Assembly: GCA_039566865.1 (NCBI GenBank)
Contig: CM076943.1
Coordinates: 41,176,663 to 41,240,662, forward strand
Origin: Aurelia coerulea
Lineage: Eukaryota; Cnidaria; Scyphozoa; Semaeostomeae; Ulmaridae
Direction of reading: 5' to 3'
DNA: 64,000 nucleotides
Part shown: in pieces, positions 52,700 through 62,330 of the stretch
Layout: every line of letters starts with the position of its first letter
Position numbering within the stretch: the stretch's first letter is position 1
Notes under the pieces: generated by a model
Databases searched by the model: none
What the model saw: the letters and a program-made list of their open reading frames with translations, nothing else
Told to the model about the DNA's origin: nothing
Translations under genes and position numbers: made by a program

Positions 52700-54637
52700 T
52701 TTTTACAGGATGTTATCATTGATTGGTTTTGTTACTTTTGGCTTAAATCGAGAGCTTATTTGGAATCATTGTGATTTGCAAGGTATGACAATGAGTTAGC
52801 AATGGCTAAATTGTTGGAAATATTCTGAAATAATGCGCTTTTAGGTAAATTTGTAGTTACATGTCCGCAGACTGGAGGTCATGGCCGCCAACTGGAAAGA
52901 GACCACAAGACAAAGAAGAGCCAAGATTTTTGTGTGGAGAAATTGACTAAAATTTCATTTCGATATTCTGATAGCACATGTTTTAAACTATTTTTGTTGT
53001 TAGACAGGGAAAATAAGCTAACCATCTAAGCAAGTGCCTAACCACAGTTTTTAAGGTTTATATTGTTAGAATGGGCCATTAGGATTGATTTAAGACAATG
53101 TGCCATTTCTGAAAAGTTTTGAATGTCACGTGATCTATGACGTCAAAGAAGAGCTTGTGTCACTAAATACTTCGATAACTTTTGACAGATGTGTTGGATT
53201 AACTTGGGATTTGCATCGTTGAAAAGAGCGTCTGAAGAGCTTTCGAATGATGTATAGCTTTTTGCATTTTAGTGAAATTTAAAAAAATTTCTATGATGTC
53301 ATTAATGACAAGGCGTCATAATTGACAAATGTTCACAACCGTTTTAGATGAAATTTTTTCCTTGATTTCTACCAAATGAACCACGTAGATTCTGAATCTG
53401 CAGTCAAAAAACACCTATATTTCATAGGTATATCAATTTGGGCTTGGGCATTTTCCCTTTATATTTTGCCTCAGTTTGAACACATTAGGGAAAATGACAA
53501 GACAAAAATTTACATTCCTATGAATTACTAGTGTTTTCTGACTGCAGATTCGGAATCTACATGGTTGATTTAGTACAAATCAAGGAAAAAATCTCAGTAG
53601 CTATTCCAAAGAGAAAATTGAAGTATTCTAAATCTCAATAAAAATTATACCAACGGAAAGAGCTTGAAAAGAGGATTCCGAATATGTATACTTTAGTGTG
53701 CCTTGGACTTTTAACTTTTGAATTATCGTGAAATTTGATTGGAATATTAAACAAATTTGATCACATATCACACAATGATTCCCCATTGAGAATTCGAATT
53801 CGCGGCACGCCAGAATCCGAACAATCATCTAATACAAAGCAACACCAAATGGCGTTTTTCTTGTCTTGGCCTTCGGAGCTCTAAGATGAATCGTAAGTTT
53901 GGCAACTGTCCCGATTCTTGAATTCAACTAAAAATATCATAAAAACGCAAAGAAAGGCCTAAAGTTTCAGTATATGATACCGCGACTTGAAAAAGTAAAC
54001 TTCTTCAATGTTTACCAGGTCTTTGAACTTTTCAGCTGGATCGGATTGCTGGATATCTTCCCCTTTTGAAAATCGCGGGTAGCCAGTTAGCTCGGGCAGT
54101 GTCTGAACTACATTCCGTCCAAATCTGGTCTTTCTATGGCATCCGGGACCATTGCCAAAGTTTTGTTTTTTGCGAGCTATTCTCACATTTCACCGACCAG
54201 ACGGAAATCAAGCCGGGGAGATCCGCAATGAGTCAGCGTTCGTTTGAGATCGAGGCTTACGCAAAATGGCAATTCTAATTGCGCAATCGGCAAGAACGAA
54301 GAAAGATCTATTTAGCGGTAAAAACTGGGCCTCTATACCTCAAGGGAAGGCAAAGTTATGGAAATTTGAAAACTTTGGAATTTTAGCAGTTGCGGCCACA
54401 TGTGAGGAAGTTATGGGGTATGTTTTGGAATAGCTATCATAGGTTTGTACGCGATTTCTAAATGGTGAAAATTACCAATTGAATAATAGTGTCCGCAGAC
54501 TGAAGGTGTGACCCTAGGTATGTTGTTGAACTGAACGACTCCCCCCTCTCTGTCTGTCACAGACAGCCATCATTCATATCATCCCACCACCTTTTTCAAA
54601 TACTTACCACTTCCAATAGCCTCTTTTCTTCAGTCAT
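39801..54637 (-). CDS. POLR1D: RNA polymerases I and III subunit RPAC2 (AC19), complete
   Basis: RPAC2 pairs with RPAC1 to form the assembly platform shared by RNA polymerases I and III. Five minus-strand exons join in frame: 54637-54608, 49366-49263, 45675-45599, 40847-40768 and 39932-39801, giving 140 residues and a TAG. Exon 1 gives [10 protein letters not shown]. Exon 2 has the Rpb11-type block [12 protein letters not shown]. Exon 3 continues [15 protein letters not shown]...INLRIQT. Exon 4 gives the dimerisation helix [19 protein letters not shown]. Exon 5 is an acidic Ser/Glu/Asp tail. All boundaries have GT/AG signals, and phases fit (0, 2, 1, 0). Animal RPAC2 is about 120-135 residues, so it is full length. 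Introns of 4-9 kb hold about a dozen TEs. Confidence 0.96.
39933..40767. other. POLR1D intron 4
   Basis: Holds a single TACCGGATGAACCAAAAAAA end near 40501 that resembles one side of a TA-type MITE. Its partner was not found. Otherwise unassigned. Confidence 0.4.
40768..40847 (-). CDS. POLR1D: POLR1D exon 4
   Basis: 80 bp between a CTTTCAG acceptor and a GAG|GTGAGT donor. It encodes the helix [16 protein letters not shown]. Confidence 0.95.
41183..41778. mobile_element. TA-type MITE with CCGGGTGCGCC ends (copy 3)
   Basis: 596 bp between TA dinucleotides. Ends are CCGGGTGCGCCAAAATAAAC and its inverse. Inner blocks (AGCAGAAAGCCTGAATTAGA with its inverse near 41675) pair over most of the length. 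Same subfamily as 43062. In POLR1D intron 3. Confidence 0.85.
41819..42029. mobile_element. TA-type MITE with CCGGGTGTCCC ends (copy 4, short)
   Basis: 211 bp between TA dinucleotides. Ends CCGGGTGTCCCAAAATGA and an inverse with one change (GACAGCCGG). Both halves carry ACCGATTTTCAAA-type paired arms. Only 40 bp from the previous MITE. Confidence 0.82.
42030..43061. other. POLR1D intron 3, unassigned
   Basis: Contains a locally repetitive ACTACGGAACCA stretch at 42575-42650. Nothing else recognised. Confidence 0.4.
43062..43668. mobile_element. TA-type MITE with CCGGGTGCGCC ends (copy 5)
   Basis: 607 bp between TA dinucleotides, closely related to 41183-41778 in ends and interior. The two differ by small indels. 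Confidence 0.85.
43754..44408. mobile_element. TA-type MITE with CCRTAAAAGCTCTATT ends
   Basis: TA flanks an element starting CCATAAAAGCTCTATTTAG and ending in the inverse CTAT...GCTTTTACGG. The interior has a C-run and an ATT microsatellite (about 44335-44357) and does not fold fully. Confidence 0.65.
44411..45420. other. POLR1D intron 3, unassigned
   Basis: A 68-codon plus-strand frame at 44928-45134 resembles nothing known to me and runs antisense to POLR1D. No repeat boundary found. Confidence 0.4.
45433..45456 (+). ncRNA. Hammerhead-ribozyme-like core
   Basis: TTGACGA, one extra T, a four-base stem GACT/AGTC with loop ACAG, then GAAAC. This fits the hammerhead pattern CUGANGA, stem II, GAAA, except that the first C is T and there is one extra base. 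Stems I and III were not established. Such motifs are known in Penelope-like retroelement termini. Low confidence. Confidence 0.3.
45599..45675 (-). CDS. POLR1D: POLR1D exon 3
   Basis: 77 bp between a CTTTCAG acceptor and a G|GTGAGC donor. It encodes [15 protein letters not shown] and INLRIQTD. Confidence 0.96.
45695..46204. mobile_element. Mutator-like MITE, copy 3 (9-bp TSD)
   Basis: The ends AACATAGGGCTCAAATCTTT and the inverted GAGCCCTA...TGTT lie between exact duplications GATTATGAA (45686-45694 and 46205-46213). It begins only 19 bp from POLR1D exon 3, within the intron's 3' end, so it sits over the branch-point region. Confidence 0.82.
46295..47320. mobile_element. TA-type MITE, degenerate ends (copy 6), hosting another MITE
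   Basis: The left end is CCCGGTGTCCCAGAAAAAAG. The right end is the inverse of CTGGATGTCCCAGAGAAGG. Inner arms (TAGC.AT.AAAATTTAGCT) pair. Ends differ from the consensus, so this is older. The element at 46679-47190 is inserted inside. Confidence 0.6.
46679..47190. mobile_element. Mutator-like MITE, copy 4 (9-bp TSD)
   Basis: 512 bp beginning AACATAGGGCTCAAATCTTT, with an exact 9-bp duplication ATAAAGCAC (46670-46678 and 47191-47199). It has the TGACGTCATCAAATTTCTAA core and inverted GGTCGGTGTAAAATTCTA arms. Nested in the TA-type MITE above. Confidence 0.87.
47435..48947. mobile_element. Non-autonomous hAT-like element, 1.5 kb
   Basis: CAGGCCTTTTCGT at the left and the inverted ACGAAAAGGCCTG at the right are flanked by exact TTCTTCTT duplications (47427-47434 and 48948-48955). 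GAGGGCGATCGCCC stretches occur near both ends. No transposase is recognised. A perfect palindrome (47788-48022) sits inside. Confidence 0.82.
47788..48022. repeat. Perfect 114-bp palindrome with hammerhead-like motif
   Basis: Arms 47788-47901 and 47909-48022 are exact inverse copies around a 7-bp centre. Each arm holds CTGAAGA, one A, stem GTCCTGC/GCAGGAC with loop ATG, then GAAA (plus strand 47920-47948). This again fits CUGANGA, stem II, GAAA with one extra base. It may be the terminus of a Penelope-like element or retrozyme. Arm identity implies recent origin or an assembly inversion artefact. Confidence 0.85.
49263..49366 (-). CDS. POLR1D: POLR1D exon 2
   Basis: Thirty-four codons plus two bases lie between a TGCTCAG acceptor and an AA|GTATGT donor. 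They contain [14 protein letters not shown], diagnostic of RPAC2. Confidence 0.96.
49367..49939. other. POLR1D intron 1, unassigned part
   Basis: No gene or repeat boundary recognised in this stretch. Confidence 0.4.
49944..51942. repeat. CAGTCTGCGGAC repeat, copy 1 (split by a foldback element)
   Basis: Starting at GGTCGTACCTCCAGTCTGC, this parallels the sequence from 51944 in order (CAACAAGC, AAATTTCCATC, CTGAGCAAATTGAA, TTCAGGGGG, CACGCCCCAT, TTGGAAATATTCTGAAA). It is interrupted at 50519-51597. The motif CAGTCTG(C/T)GGAC occurs three times near its start and middle. Confidence 0.7.
50519..51597. mobile_element. TA-flanked foldback element with CACTCC ends, 1.08 kb
   Basis: TA at both sides. 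CACTCCTGTCACGAAAGTAT at the left pairs with the right end CTTTCGTGATGGGAGTCG. Arms extend inward (GATCACGCAATCCAGGAAG with its near inverse at about 51427). The interior has no coding region. Confidence 0.7.
52500..52698 (+). mobile_element. LINE-type 3' tail with TATG microsatellite
   Basis: The stem pieces GCAGGCCCACATCAG and CTGCCCGTCCCTGGCCTGC, followed by AATAAAGA and about eight TATG units (52669-52698), look like an RTE/L2-type LINE or SINE 3' end. It is absent from the parallel copy at 50440. Confidence 0.6.
53351..53595. repeat. Foldback segment, about 245 bp
   Basis: TTTTTTCCTTGATTTCTACC...GATTCTGAATCTGCAGTC pairs with GACTGCAGATTCGGAATCTA...ACAAATCAAGGAAAAAA. The loop includes a second weak pairing (TTTCCCT / AGGGAAA). 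Confidence 0.7.
54608..54637 (-). CDS. POLR1D: POLR1D exon 1 (start)
   Basis: Ten codons beginning ATG, followed by a strong GTAAGTAT donor. The next exon joins in phase 0. Confidence 0.88.
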
Positions 54638-55414
54638 GATTTGGATCAATTAATCGTGTGCAAGTCTTTGCTCTACATATCTTCACGAGTATGCTAGCAA
54701 TAGCCTCCCTTCATTTCCACCCTGCACATGGTAAACTCTCTCTATTATATTGATTGATCAATCATAACGCACCATTTTTAATTGACCTCGTAGTCGTACC
54801 AATATGAAAATGATAACGAGGTTCTGCTCTTCAATGCAAAGTGCGAACTCTGCAAAGCAGGAACAAGAAAAGAGAGATCAACAACAAGATGACGTGATTT
54901 GCATCTTTTGGTTGCAGTGAACAGTCTGTTTTGGAGAATATTTCATGCTTATCAGGTAATGTTAATTCTCTGTAGGTTTTCGAAGCTACAGCTTGAAAAA
55001 GCTAGAACCAGAAATTAGCAGGCATATATTCTGTCCATGGCGGGCCTAACGCTCCTGTCGGGAATAATCAGACAATTCGATTTTTATTTCAGTGTCACGA
55101 CGACTAGACCTACTTTCATATTTGTTGAGCAAGATCACAAATGAAAGACTGGGGCTAAAACAGTGAAAATATGATCGACAAATCCAAATTAGTAATATAA
55201 AAGTGAGCTGAGAAGTCCATGCATAAAATGTTAGACAAAAATTGACAAGCTTGAGTTGACAAGTCCATGTTTGACCTAACTAAACGATCAAGACATGATC
55301 AATTATAAGAACGTTTTAGCACTGAGACCCTTGCCATCCTCTCAGATAAAGAATCAAGAACAATACATGCTTAGTTATAGCACTAATTATGATTACAACA
55401 CACACATTATTTAT
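54638..55414 (-). promoter_or_regulatory. Upstream region of POLR1D
   Basis: Sequence preceding the POLR1D start codon. No TATA box, exon or repeat boundary was recognised. Assigned by position. Confidence 0.3.
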
Positions 55415-56624
55415 GGGTCATTCCATTTGAGCACATCCAGGCCATAATACCAAAGTCCCAGAATTTCTCCCATTTTTGGCTATAAGTTAAGCAACATATG
55501 GTGATACCAAATCTCAAATTTCACCTTGATATCTTTTTCCGTTCAAAAATTATGGACAATTTTGTGTCCGGCTTCAAAGGCGAAAAAATGGGCGTGGTCG
55601 TGAGAAATTAACAAACGCAAGCTGTATTTGAAACACTTTTAGAATGACAACCAATCAATTGTAACCAGATGGAACAATGCTACCTGACTAATTTTAGGGT
55701 GTAGAATCCAAATTTGCACTCAGAATACTGTTTCAAGAACCATGAACACCCCTATGGTCAATCAAAAATACAATTTTCATGTTTTTGCAAAACCAAAATA
55801 TGCGCAATTTTGAGTGAAAATTGCCAAATGCAGCAAAATGATATCAAAATGACAAGTAGATTATCTGTAAGTACATATGTGAAGGTTTATTTTCAGTGAG
55901 TTTCATCTTTTGTATATGTAGGGTTCAGCAGTTATTGAGCTGCAAAACATAGGCAAGAATTGCTCATTTTGTACCTATTTGATGGCCTGCCGGATGATGT
56001 GTTTTATGGAAAATTTTACTTCAGTGCAAAATTTGCATGTTGGCAAATATGGATAAGGATAGATCATCATATATAAATGATGTATCATGCATATGATCTG
56101 GGTATGCTAGCTGTATTGATTGTATATGTTAATTTAATCTAATTCCTATAGTTTGACCAAGAGCACCTTATGTCTAACAGAGCAGACCTTATGTATGTGC
56201 TGTGAGATTGGTTCTTTGTAGCAAGTCTTCTAGGGCATCTGTTCATTGCAAACAACTCTTGCTCCTTGATTCTTGATTCACCTTGATTTGCCTTTAGTCA
56301 TGGTTACTACTAATGTGATAAGCCACAGGCTTCACAATATTGGGACAAGGCTGCACAATATTGGGAAGATGAGTGATGAATGAGTTTCACATTACCAGAA
56401 AACCTGATATTGCCCCAGTTACTCTATGATGTCATGCAATTTTCTAATGTATGACATAATCCCCAGTGATGTAATTCAGTTTATTCTTAGTCTTTCATTT
56501 ATGTAATGCCTAAAAAGAGACAGATTGTGCTAATGTTTATATATATGAGGTTCTCGCTGTATCCTCAGTCAGTTTGAGGTCAAGGTGGAAGACGAATACA
56601 GAATTGAAAAAGGGACGATATAGT

Positions 56625-59602
56625 ATGGATCGTAACTGCAATTTCAAAGACCTCCATGGTAGTGGTGAGTGTCACAAATCATGGCTTACAAGGCAAAATG
56701 CTTTGGAAAAAGTGTGTGAATTTGAAGAAGAGCTTCAACAAACACTGTTATGGAGAGCAGGGATGAAAGAAATGGTCGAGACCCAGGGGGGGTACTCATT
56801 GACTTTCAGTACGGGGGGGTCCGTGCCAATATTTGGGGTCCGAAATTTTACATCAAATCAATATTTGGGGTCTGTGAATTACAACATGGACAACAATTGA
56901 ATATTTGGGGTCTACAAATCTGAGGAAAGGAAGAATCCTGCAATTTGGCCCTGAAGTTGCGAATCACGAAATAAATGCTTTGGTATTATTCAAAAACTGA
57001 GAAAAATCAAGAGGCTCAAATTGAAATCATTCAAAAACATGTGAGGGGCCCCAGAAATAGATAAAAATATTTGGGGTCTCCAAAACATTAGACTCAATAT
57101 TTGGGGTCCCCAAATCATTAGGCTTAATATTTAGGGGTCAGCAAAGAAAAAGTGGCACGGACCCCCCCGTATTGAAAGTTAGGGAGTACCCCCCCTGGGG
57201 GTCGAGAATCCAGAGCTGATGATTTGTTGCCATCATAAAGAATTTTTCGGTTCTGCATTTGAAAAGAAATTTCAAAAATGCTGCAACATATATGGAAAGC
57301 ACACAAGAGGTAAGAAAGTTGTGAAAGGGGGCCATGTCATAACATTGGAAATGGCAAATAAATTAAAGTTGGAAGGACATGAAGTTTTCCCAGGCTGGCA
57401 GTTATGTCGCAACTGCTTGAAAATTGCGACAACTTCAAAAGAGGTTGTTGATGAGATACAAATAGAGACTGACGAGGAATTCCACGAAATTATAGACTTT
57501 GAGAACACGATGGCAAGAGATACTGCAAGGGAGTCTGTTGACTCAAGTTTTGAAGAACTAGGCATCTCTCCCATCAAGCTTCATGCCATGACAAAGCACA
57601 GAAAGATCAGTCACTTGAAAGATAAATTGGATCGAGCAATGTCTACCATGGAAGAGATGGCATCAGCAGCAGCAAACATCGATAGAGAAGATTTGAGAAG
57701 GAAAGAACCTCAAGCAGCTATTGCATCAGAGATAGAAGCCAAAGCAGCTGATCTTGACACCTTGTTGTTCTTAATGAAGGAAAAGATTCAAGTGGCAGAC
57801 TACAAGACAAAAATCCAGATCCTGACACTAACCCCTGATTCCTGGAGCAGAAAAGCAGCTGCACGATTTTTTAATGTGTCAGAGTATGCTGTGCGCACTG
57901 CAAGGAGCCTGAAGAAAGATAGCGGGATCCTGTCCATTCCTGATGCAAGAATAGGTAGAACGATAACTGAGGACACAAAAACAGCCATTCTCGATTTCTA
58001 TCAAGATGATGAATACACCAGACTGATGCCTGGGAAAAAGGATAGTGTAAGCATTGGCCGAAAAGTGCATGAACAAAAACGTTTAATTTTATGCAACCTA
58101 CGTGAGCTTTTCAGTGAATTCAAGAGAATCCATCCAAACTGTAAAGTTGGCTTCTCAAAGTTTTGCAGTCTGCGGCCAAAATGGTGTGTGACTGTTAGTT
58201 CGTCAGGAACCCATTCTGTCTGTGTCTGCACAAGCCACCAGAACACCCAGCTTCTGGTTCATGCTGCAAATATTGACAAAACTTACAAGGAACTAATGGA
58301 GATGATGGTGTGCAACGTTGAGAACAAGATGTGCATGATTCATCGATGCCCCAATTGTCCTGGATCAGCACCAGTTAAGGATTATCTCGAGACGGCTTTC
58401 GAGTCAGTTCAAGAAGACAATCTTGCTTTTCAGCAGTGGCAAGGGACCGACAGGGCAATGCTTGTTTCACAAACGGCCACGATTGAGGAATTTATTGAAC
58501 TGGTCATTGAGGCCCTGAATAAATTAACGAGCCATTCATTCATTGCAAAAAGTCAAGCAAGGTACTTAAAGGAAAAGAAGGAGAAAAGACATGCATCGTC
58601 CTTCTAGATTTTGCTGAGAATTATCAGTTTGTTGCCCAAGATGAAATCCAAGGGTTTCATTGGAATAAGCTTGGCAACACACTTCATCCGGTGGTAGTTT
58701 ACTACAAAGATGGTGAATCATTGAAAAGCCTGTCCATCTGCATTATTTCTGATGACATGGAACATGACACATGCTTCGTCCATCAAGTACAGAAGACAGC
58801 ATTAGACCTTGTAAGGAGTAAGCTACCTCATTTGCAGCATGTAGAATATTTTTCCGATGGCTGTGCTGGGCAGTACAAAAATTTTAAGAACTTCCTGAAC
58901 ATATGCCACCATAAAGGTGATTTTGGTCTGTCTGCTGAATGGTCTTTCTTTGCCACAAGCCATGGCAAATCCCCATGTGAGGGTATAGGTGGCACAGTGA
59001 AGCGTTTAACTGCTCGATCCAGTTTGCAAAGGCCAAAAGACGATCAGATCCTTTCAATGGAGAAAATGTATCACTTTTGCAGCACGGAAATCCTCGGCAT
59101 CAACTTCATAAAGATCACCAAAGAATCCATGAAAGATGTGAGAGAAATGTTGAAACAAAGATTCGAATTGGGCAGCACAGTACCAGGCACGAGAAGCTAT
59201 CATTTATTTTCATCAATCTCTACATATGAGATTCGATATAAGAGGGTCAGTGAAAATGAAGCATTTTGTGGATCTTTCCGGTTTTTGGCTTCAGCAGCAG
59301 AAGAAATAGAAAAAGAAATATTAGAAGTAAAGATAATGGATTTTGCTGTGTGCTATTACGATTCTTTCTGGTGGATTGGACTTGTGGAAGACATCAATCG
59401 TGAAAGCAAAGATATCATGATGAAATTCATGCACCCGCATGGACCCGCTACAAGTTTCTCTTGGCCAGCAAGGGATGATGTTTGCTGGGTACCTTTCGAT
59501 AAATTTGTTTGTAAAATTGGAGCACCTAATACAGTCACAGGAAGAACATATGCCATCAGGAATGAAGACATGACAAAGATCATGGCATTGCAAGCTGACT
59601 AA
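56625..59602 (+). pseudogene. Sola-like transposase, broken by a MITE and a frameshift
   Basis: Part a (56625-56781) starts MDRNCNFKDLHGSGE. A poly-G MITE interrupts it. Part b (57208-58607) has a Cys-rich zone (CHHKEFF...KCCNIYG, CRNC), a helix-turn-helix-like zone (SWSRKAAARFFNVSEYAVR) and CMIHRCPNCPGSAP. Near 58590 the frame shifts by one base relative to part c, which reads IVLLDFAENY, YFSDGCAGQYKN and SHGKSPCEGIGGTVKR. These are candidate DDE blocks of the family. Part c ends at 59602. The MITE lies between codons for MVE and NPEL and removing it with one TSD copy restores the frame there. The second break may be real or a sequencing error. Confidence 0.85.
56782..57199. mobile_element. 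Poly-G MITE P2, nested in the Sola-like transposase
   Basis: 418 bp from CCCAGGGG to CCCCTGGG with an exact 8-bp duplication GGTCGAGA (56774-56781 and 57200-57207). The interior nearly equals the element at 24473-24895, including the AATATTTGGGGTC repeats. Confidence 0.93.
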
Positions 59603-60527
59603 CTTTATTGCATGTGACAGTGTTTAAATAGAAAAGTTTACTTGACTTATTTAAAAAAATGTAACAATGAATTAGTTTTAATTTTCAAAAGACTTAAAGC
59701 AGTGATGAATACTCAATGAATTGACCTTACAGTTAATCTAGAATTGAAGACCTATGATGGAAATATGTAATCCTTATCAAATCATGCGATTGTTCTACTT
59801 CATAGAATTGAATTTTCACTCACATAAGTTACGGTAAACCAAGAATTTGAAAAAAATTGACAATTCTTGCCTATTTTTTGTAGCTCAATAACTGCTGAAC
59901 CCTACATATACAAAAGATGAAACTCACTGAAAATAAATCTTCACATATGTACTTACAGATAATCTACTTGTCATTTTGATATTATTTTGCTGCATTTGGC
60001 AATTTTCACTCAAAATTGCGCATATTTTGGTTTTGCAAAAACATGAAAATTGTATTTTTGATTGATCATTGGGGTGTTTATGGTTCTTGAAACAGTATTC
60101 TGAGTGCAAATTTGGATTCTACACCCTAAAATTAGTCAGGTAGCATTGTTCCATCTGGTTACAATTGATTGGTTGTCATTCTAAAAGTGTTTCAAATACA
60201 GCTTGCGTTTGTTAATTTCTCGCGACCACGCCCATTTTTTCGCCTTTGAAGGCGGACACAAAATTGTCCATAATTTTTGAACGGAAAAAGATATCAAGGT
60301 GAAATTTGAGATTTGGTATCACCATATGTTGCTTAACTTATAGCCAAAAATGGGAGAAATTCTGGGACTTTGGTCTCTTATGAGGCATGTCCCTGGATGA
60401 ACTGGCATGGAATGACCCTTATTAAAAACGGTTTGAACTAGTAATTTAAGATAAAATGAAAACAAGTAAACATGAATACCCCAGGGTCAGAACAAAACGA
60501 GAGATAGTGAGGAGTTTTGTGCTGTAA

Positions 60528-61110
60528 GGACCGGCCGGACTGCAGAGTACGGCAGTTTCCAACAAGATTCAGGTGTGCAAGAACAAAATATCAAGTGTGC
60601 AAGTGTGCACTTTTATTGAAGTGTGCACTTCAAGTGTGAATTTGGTTTTATATTTGTAAGAAAGTCTAACAAAAAAGATGAAAATAAATGTGAAAAACAT
60701 ATACAAATTCAAAGGCTTTACTGTCCCTCATTTGGGCAGATAAGTTTTGGGCCAAAAATTAAATCGCGAAAAATTTGATTCCATGTGAAAGAATTTTGTA
60801 GACTTACTACAATGAATCCCAGTTGCCATTTATGAAAATGTGACCATGAATGAGACTGCTAACAGTGATAAATACAACAATTGCAGTAAGTCTACAAATA
60901 TATCAGAAATTCCAAAATTTTGGTCGTAGTTTTCATATCTGAAGCCCTTCAGTCATCAGTGTGGCACAATAAAACCCCAATAAAAGCATCAAACAATAGA
61001 ACCACACCCAAATCACAGTGTGTCACACCCTTTCTAAGGTGTGCAGTGAGATTTCATGAAAAAAATCTCGGGTGTGCACTTGCCGTACTCTGCAGTCTGG
61101 AGCATCGGCC
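60528..61110. mobile_element. MITE with GGACCGGCC ends and GTGTGCA repeats
   Basis: GACTGCAGAGTACGGCA at the left pairs with TGCCGTACTCTGCAGTC at the right. The outer GGACCGGCC and GGCC ends are imperfect. CAAGTGTGCA recurs several times at 60580-60640. The target duplication is unclear (TAA versus TAT). Confidence 0.65.
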
Positions 61111-61303
61111 TATCACACAAAATTAATAAGCTTTCAAAAATTAATAGGTCAAATTCATTGTTAGCTTTCTCAGGGATAGTAAAATTTTCCGAATTGGCAC
61201 AAACACCCATTTGTTTATGATTATTACTGTAGATTTTTTCAGACACAGACATTTTTTTATTCATTTAAAAATTACAATATAGATTTACATACAAGCTACA
61301 CTA

Positions 61304-62092
61304 CCGGGTGTCCCAAAAAAGATGCAACAGATTTGAAAAATTCTACTGCAACCTGCTTCATACTCATTATCCAACAATTATTTTTCTTCAAATCTGCAAT
61401 AATTAGATTAAATTTTGATATATTTTTCAATCTTCTTGGTGACTTGGTTGTAGAGTTAAAAATCAGCAAACTTCAAAATTGCCCCTAGGTCAAAACCAGA
61501 GCTGCTGCATTAACAATAATGGATCATAATGTCAAATTGTAAAAATGACAATCCCTGCATTTGCAAAGAATTGCTGACAAACACGCAATCACACAATTTA
61601 ATTGAACATTGAACAGACACTTTCATAAAGATTTCTGTCAAAACACTGCCATGCTTCTTAAGTGTCCATGATGGCTGCTTGCTTTTTCTAAATGAATAGG
61701 CCATTATTAGATTTATACTTTCAATTATAAATGAACACTGAAAGCTCCCTCAAGAATGGATAACTCATGAATCTGTAAGAGATCCCTTTGTTGCAGTTTC
61801 TTAATGAAGTTGTGTGCTTGTTAATGTAATCATGTAAAGTTTCAGACATTGCCATTCTTTTAACTTCACAGTACATTTTGCACTAATGCTAGTAGCTCTG
61901 GTTTTGCCCTGACAGCAAATTTGAAGTTTGTCGATCTTTAACTCTCCAGTAAAGTCACCAAAAATTCTGAAAAATATATCGAAAATTAATCTAATCATTG
62001 CAGATTTAGATAACAATAATCATTTGGTTATCAATTTGAAACAGCTTCCGTCAAATTTTTTTGAATCTGTTGCGTTTTTTTGGGACACCCGG
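61304..62092. mobile_element. TA-type MITE with CCGGGTGTCCC ends (copy 7)
   Basis: 789 bp between TA dinucleotides. It begins CCGGGTGTCCCAAAAAAGAT and ends in the inverse with one change. Inner arms fold too (GCAACAGATTTGAAAAA with its inverse; TTGCAGATTTAGA near 62002 with its partner near 61392). It lies between the Sola-like element and VAMP7. Confidence 0.85.
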
Positions 62093-62213
62093 TACTTTAC
62101 AAAATTACTCTACAACTATACAATACTACTGGAACGATACCCTGAGGAGCAAAAGGCTATGACTACCCCGAAGCCATTTTGACATAGAGATTAAAACTAA
62201 AGATTAAAACTAA

Positions 62214-62330
62214 AGTCTGTCTCAAATTACATGCCACGGGAAATGTCTGCGATTGAAACAATTTGAGTGTTTGGATGGGTAATTAGACATTGTCGCAGAT
62301 ATTGCGTGGCATCTAATTCGAGACAGACGT
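62214..62330. mobile_element. Small foldback MITE, 117 bp
   Basis: GTCTGTCTCAAATTACATGC at the left pairs with GCATCTAATTCGAGACAGAC at the right, and GAAATGTCTGCGA pairs with TCGCAGATATT. Target duplication unclear. Confidence 0.7.

Larger units (their letters stand above)
51944..54516. mobile_element. Non-autonomous element with AGGGTCAYACCT ends (copy 2 of the repeat)
   Basis: The left end AGGGTCATACCTACAGTCTGC is matched by the inverted GCAGACTGAAGGTGTGACCCT at 54491-54516. CAGTCTGCGGACA recurs at 51957, near 51976 (one change) and at 52360, and is inverted near 52862 and 54491. These could be subterminal transposase sites. Nested pieces at 52500-52698 and 53351-53595 interrupt it. It has no recognised transposase and lies in POLR1D intron 1. 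Confidence 0.6.
55415..60418. mobile_element. Sola-like DNA transposon, 5.0 kb, with a broken transposase
   Basis: GGGTCATTCCAT opens the left end and its inverse closes the right. Inverted arms run to about 55962 and 59861 (about 550 bp each), well matched except in the outer 60 bp. TTAT duplicates at 55411-55414 and 60419-60422. One intronless plus-strand transposase fills the middle. A 4-bp duplication and GRG-type ends fit the Sola superfamily. That name is inferred from structure and the transposase pattern. Confidence 0.85.

Noticed and set aside
56574..56900. 108-codon frame as a stand-alone gene
   Set aside because: Its 3' part reads into the poly-G MITE; the real part is the transposase N-terminus.
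55714..60109. Matching 61-codon frames in both arms of the Sola-like element
   Set aside because: They are the same TIR sequence read twice, on opposite strands; no protein pattern.
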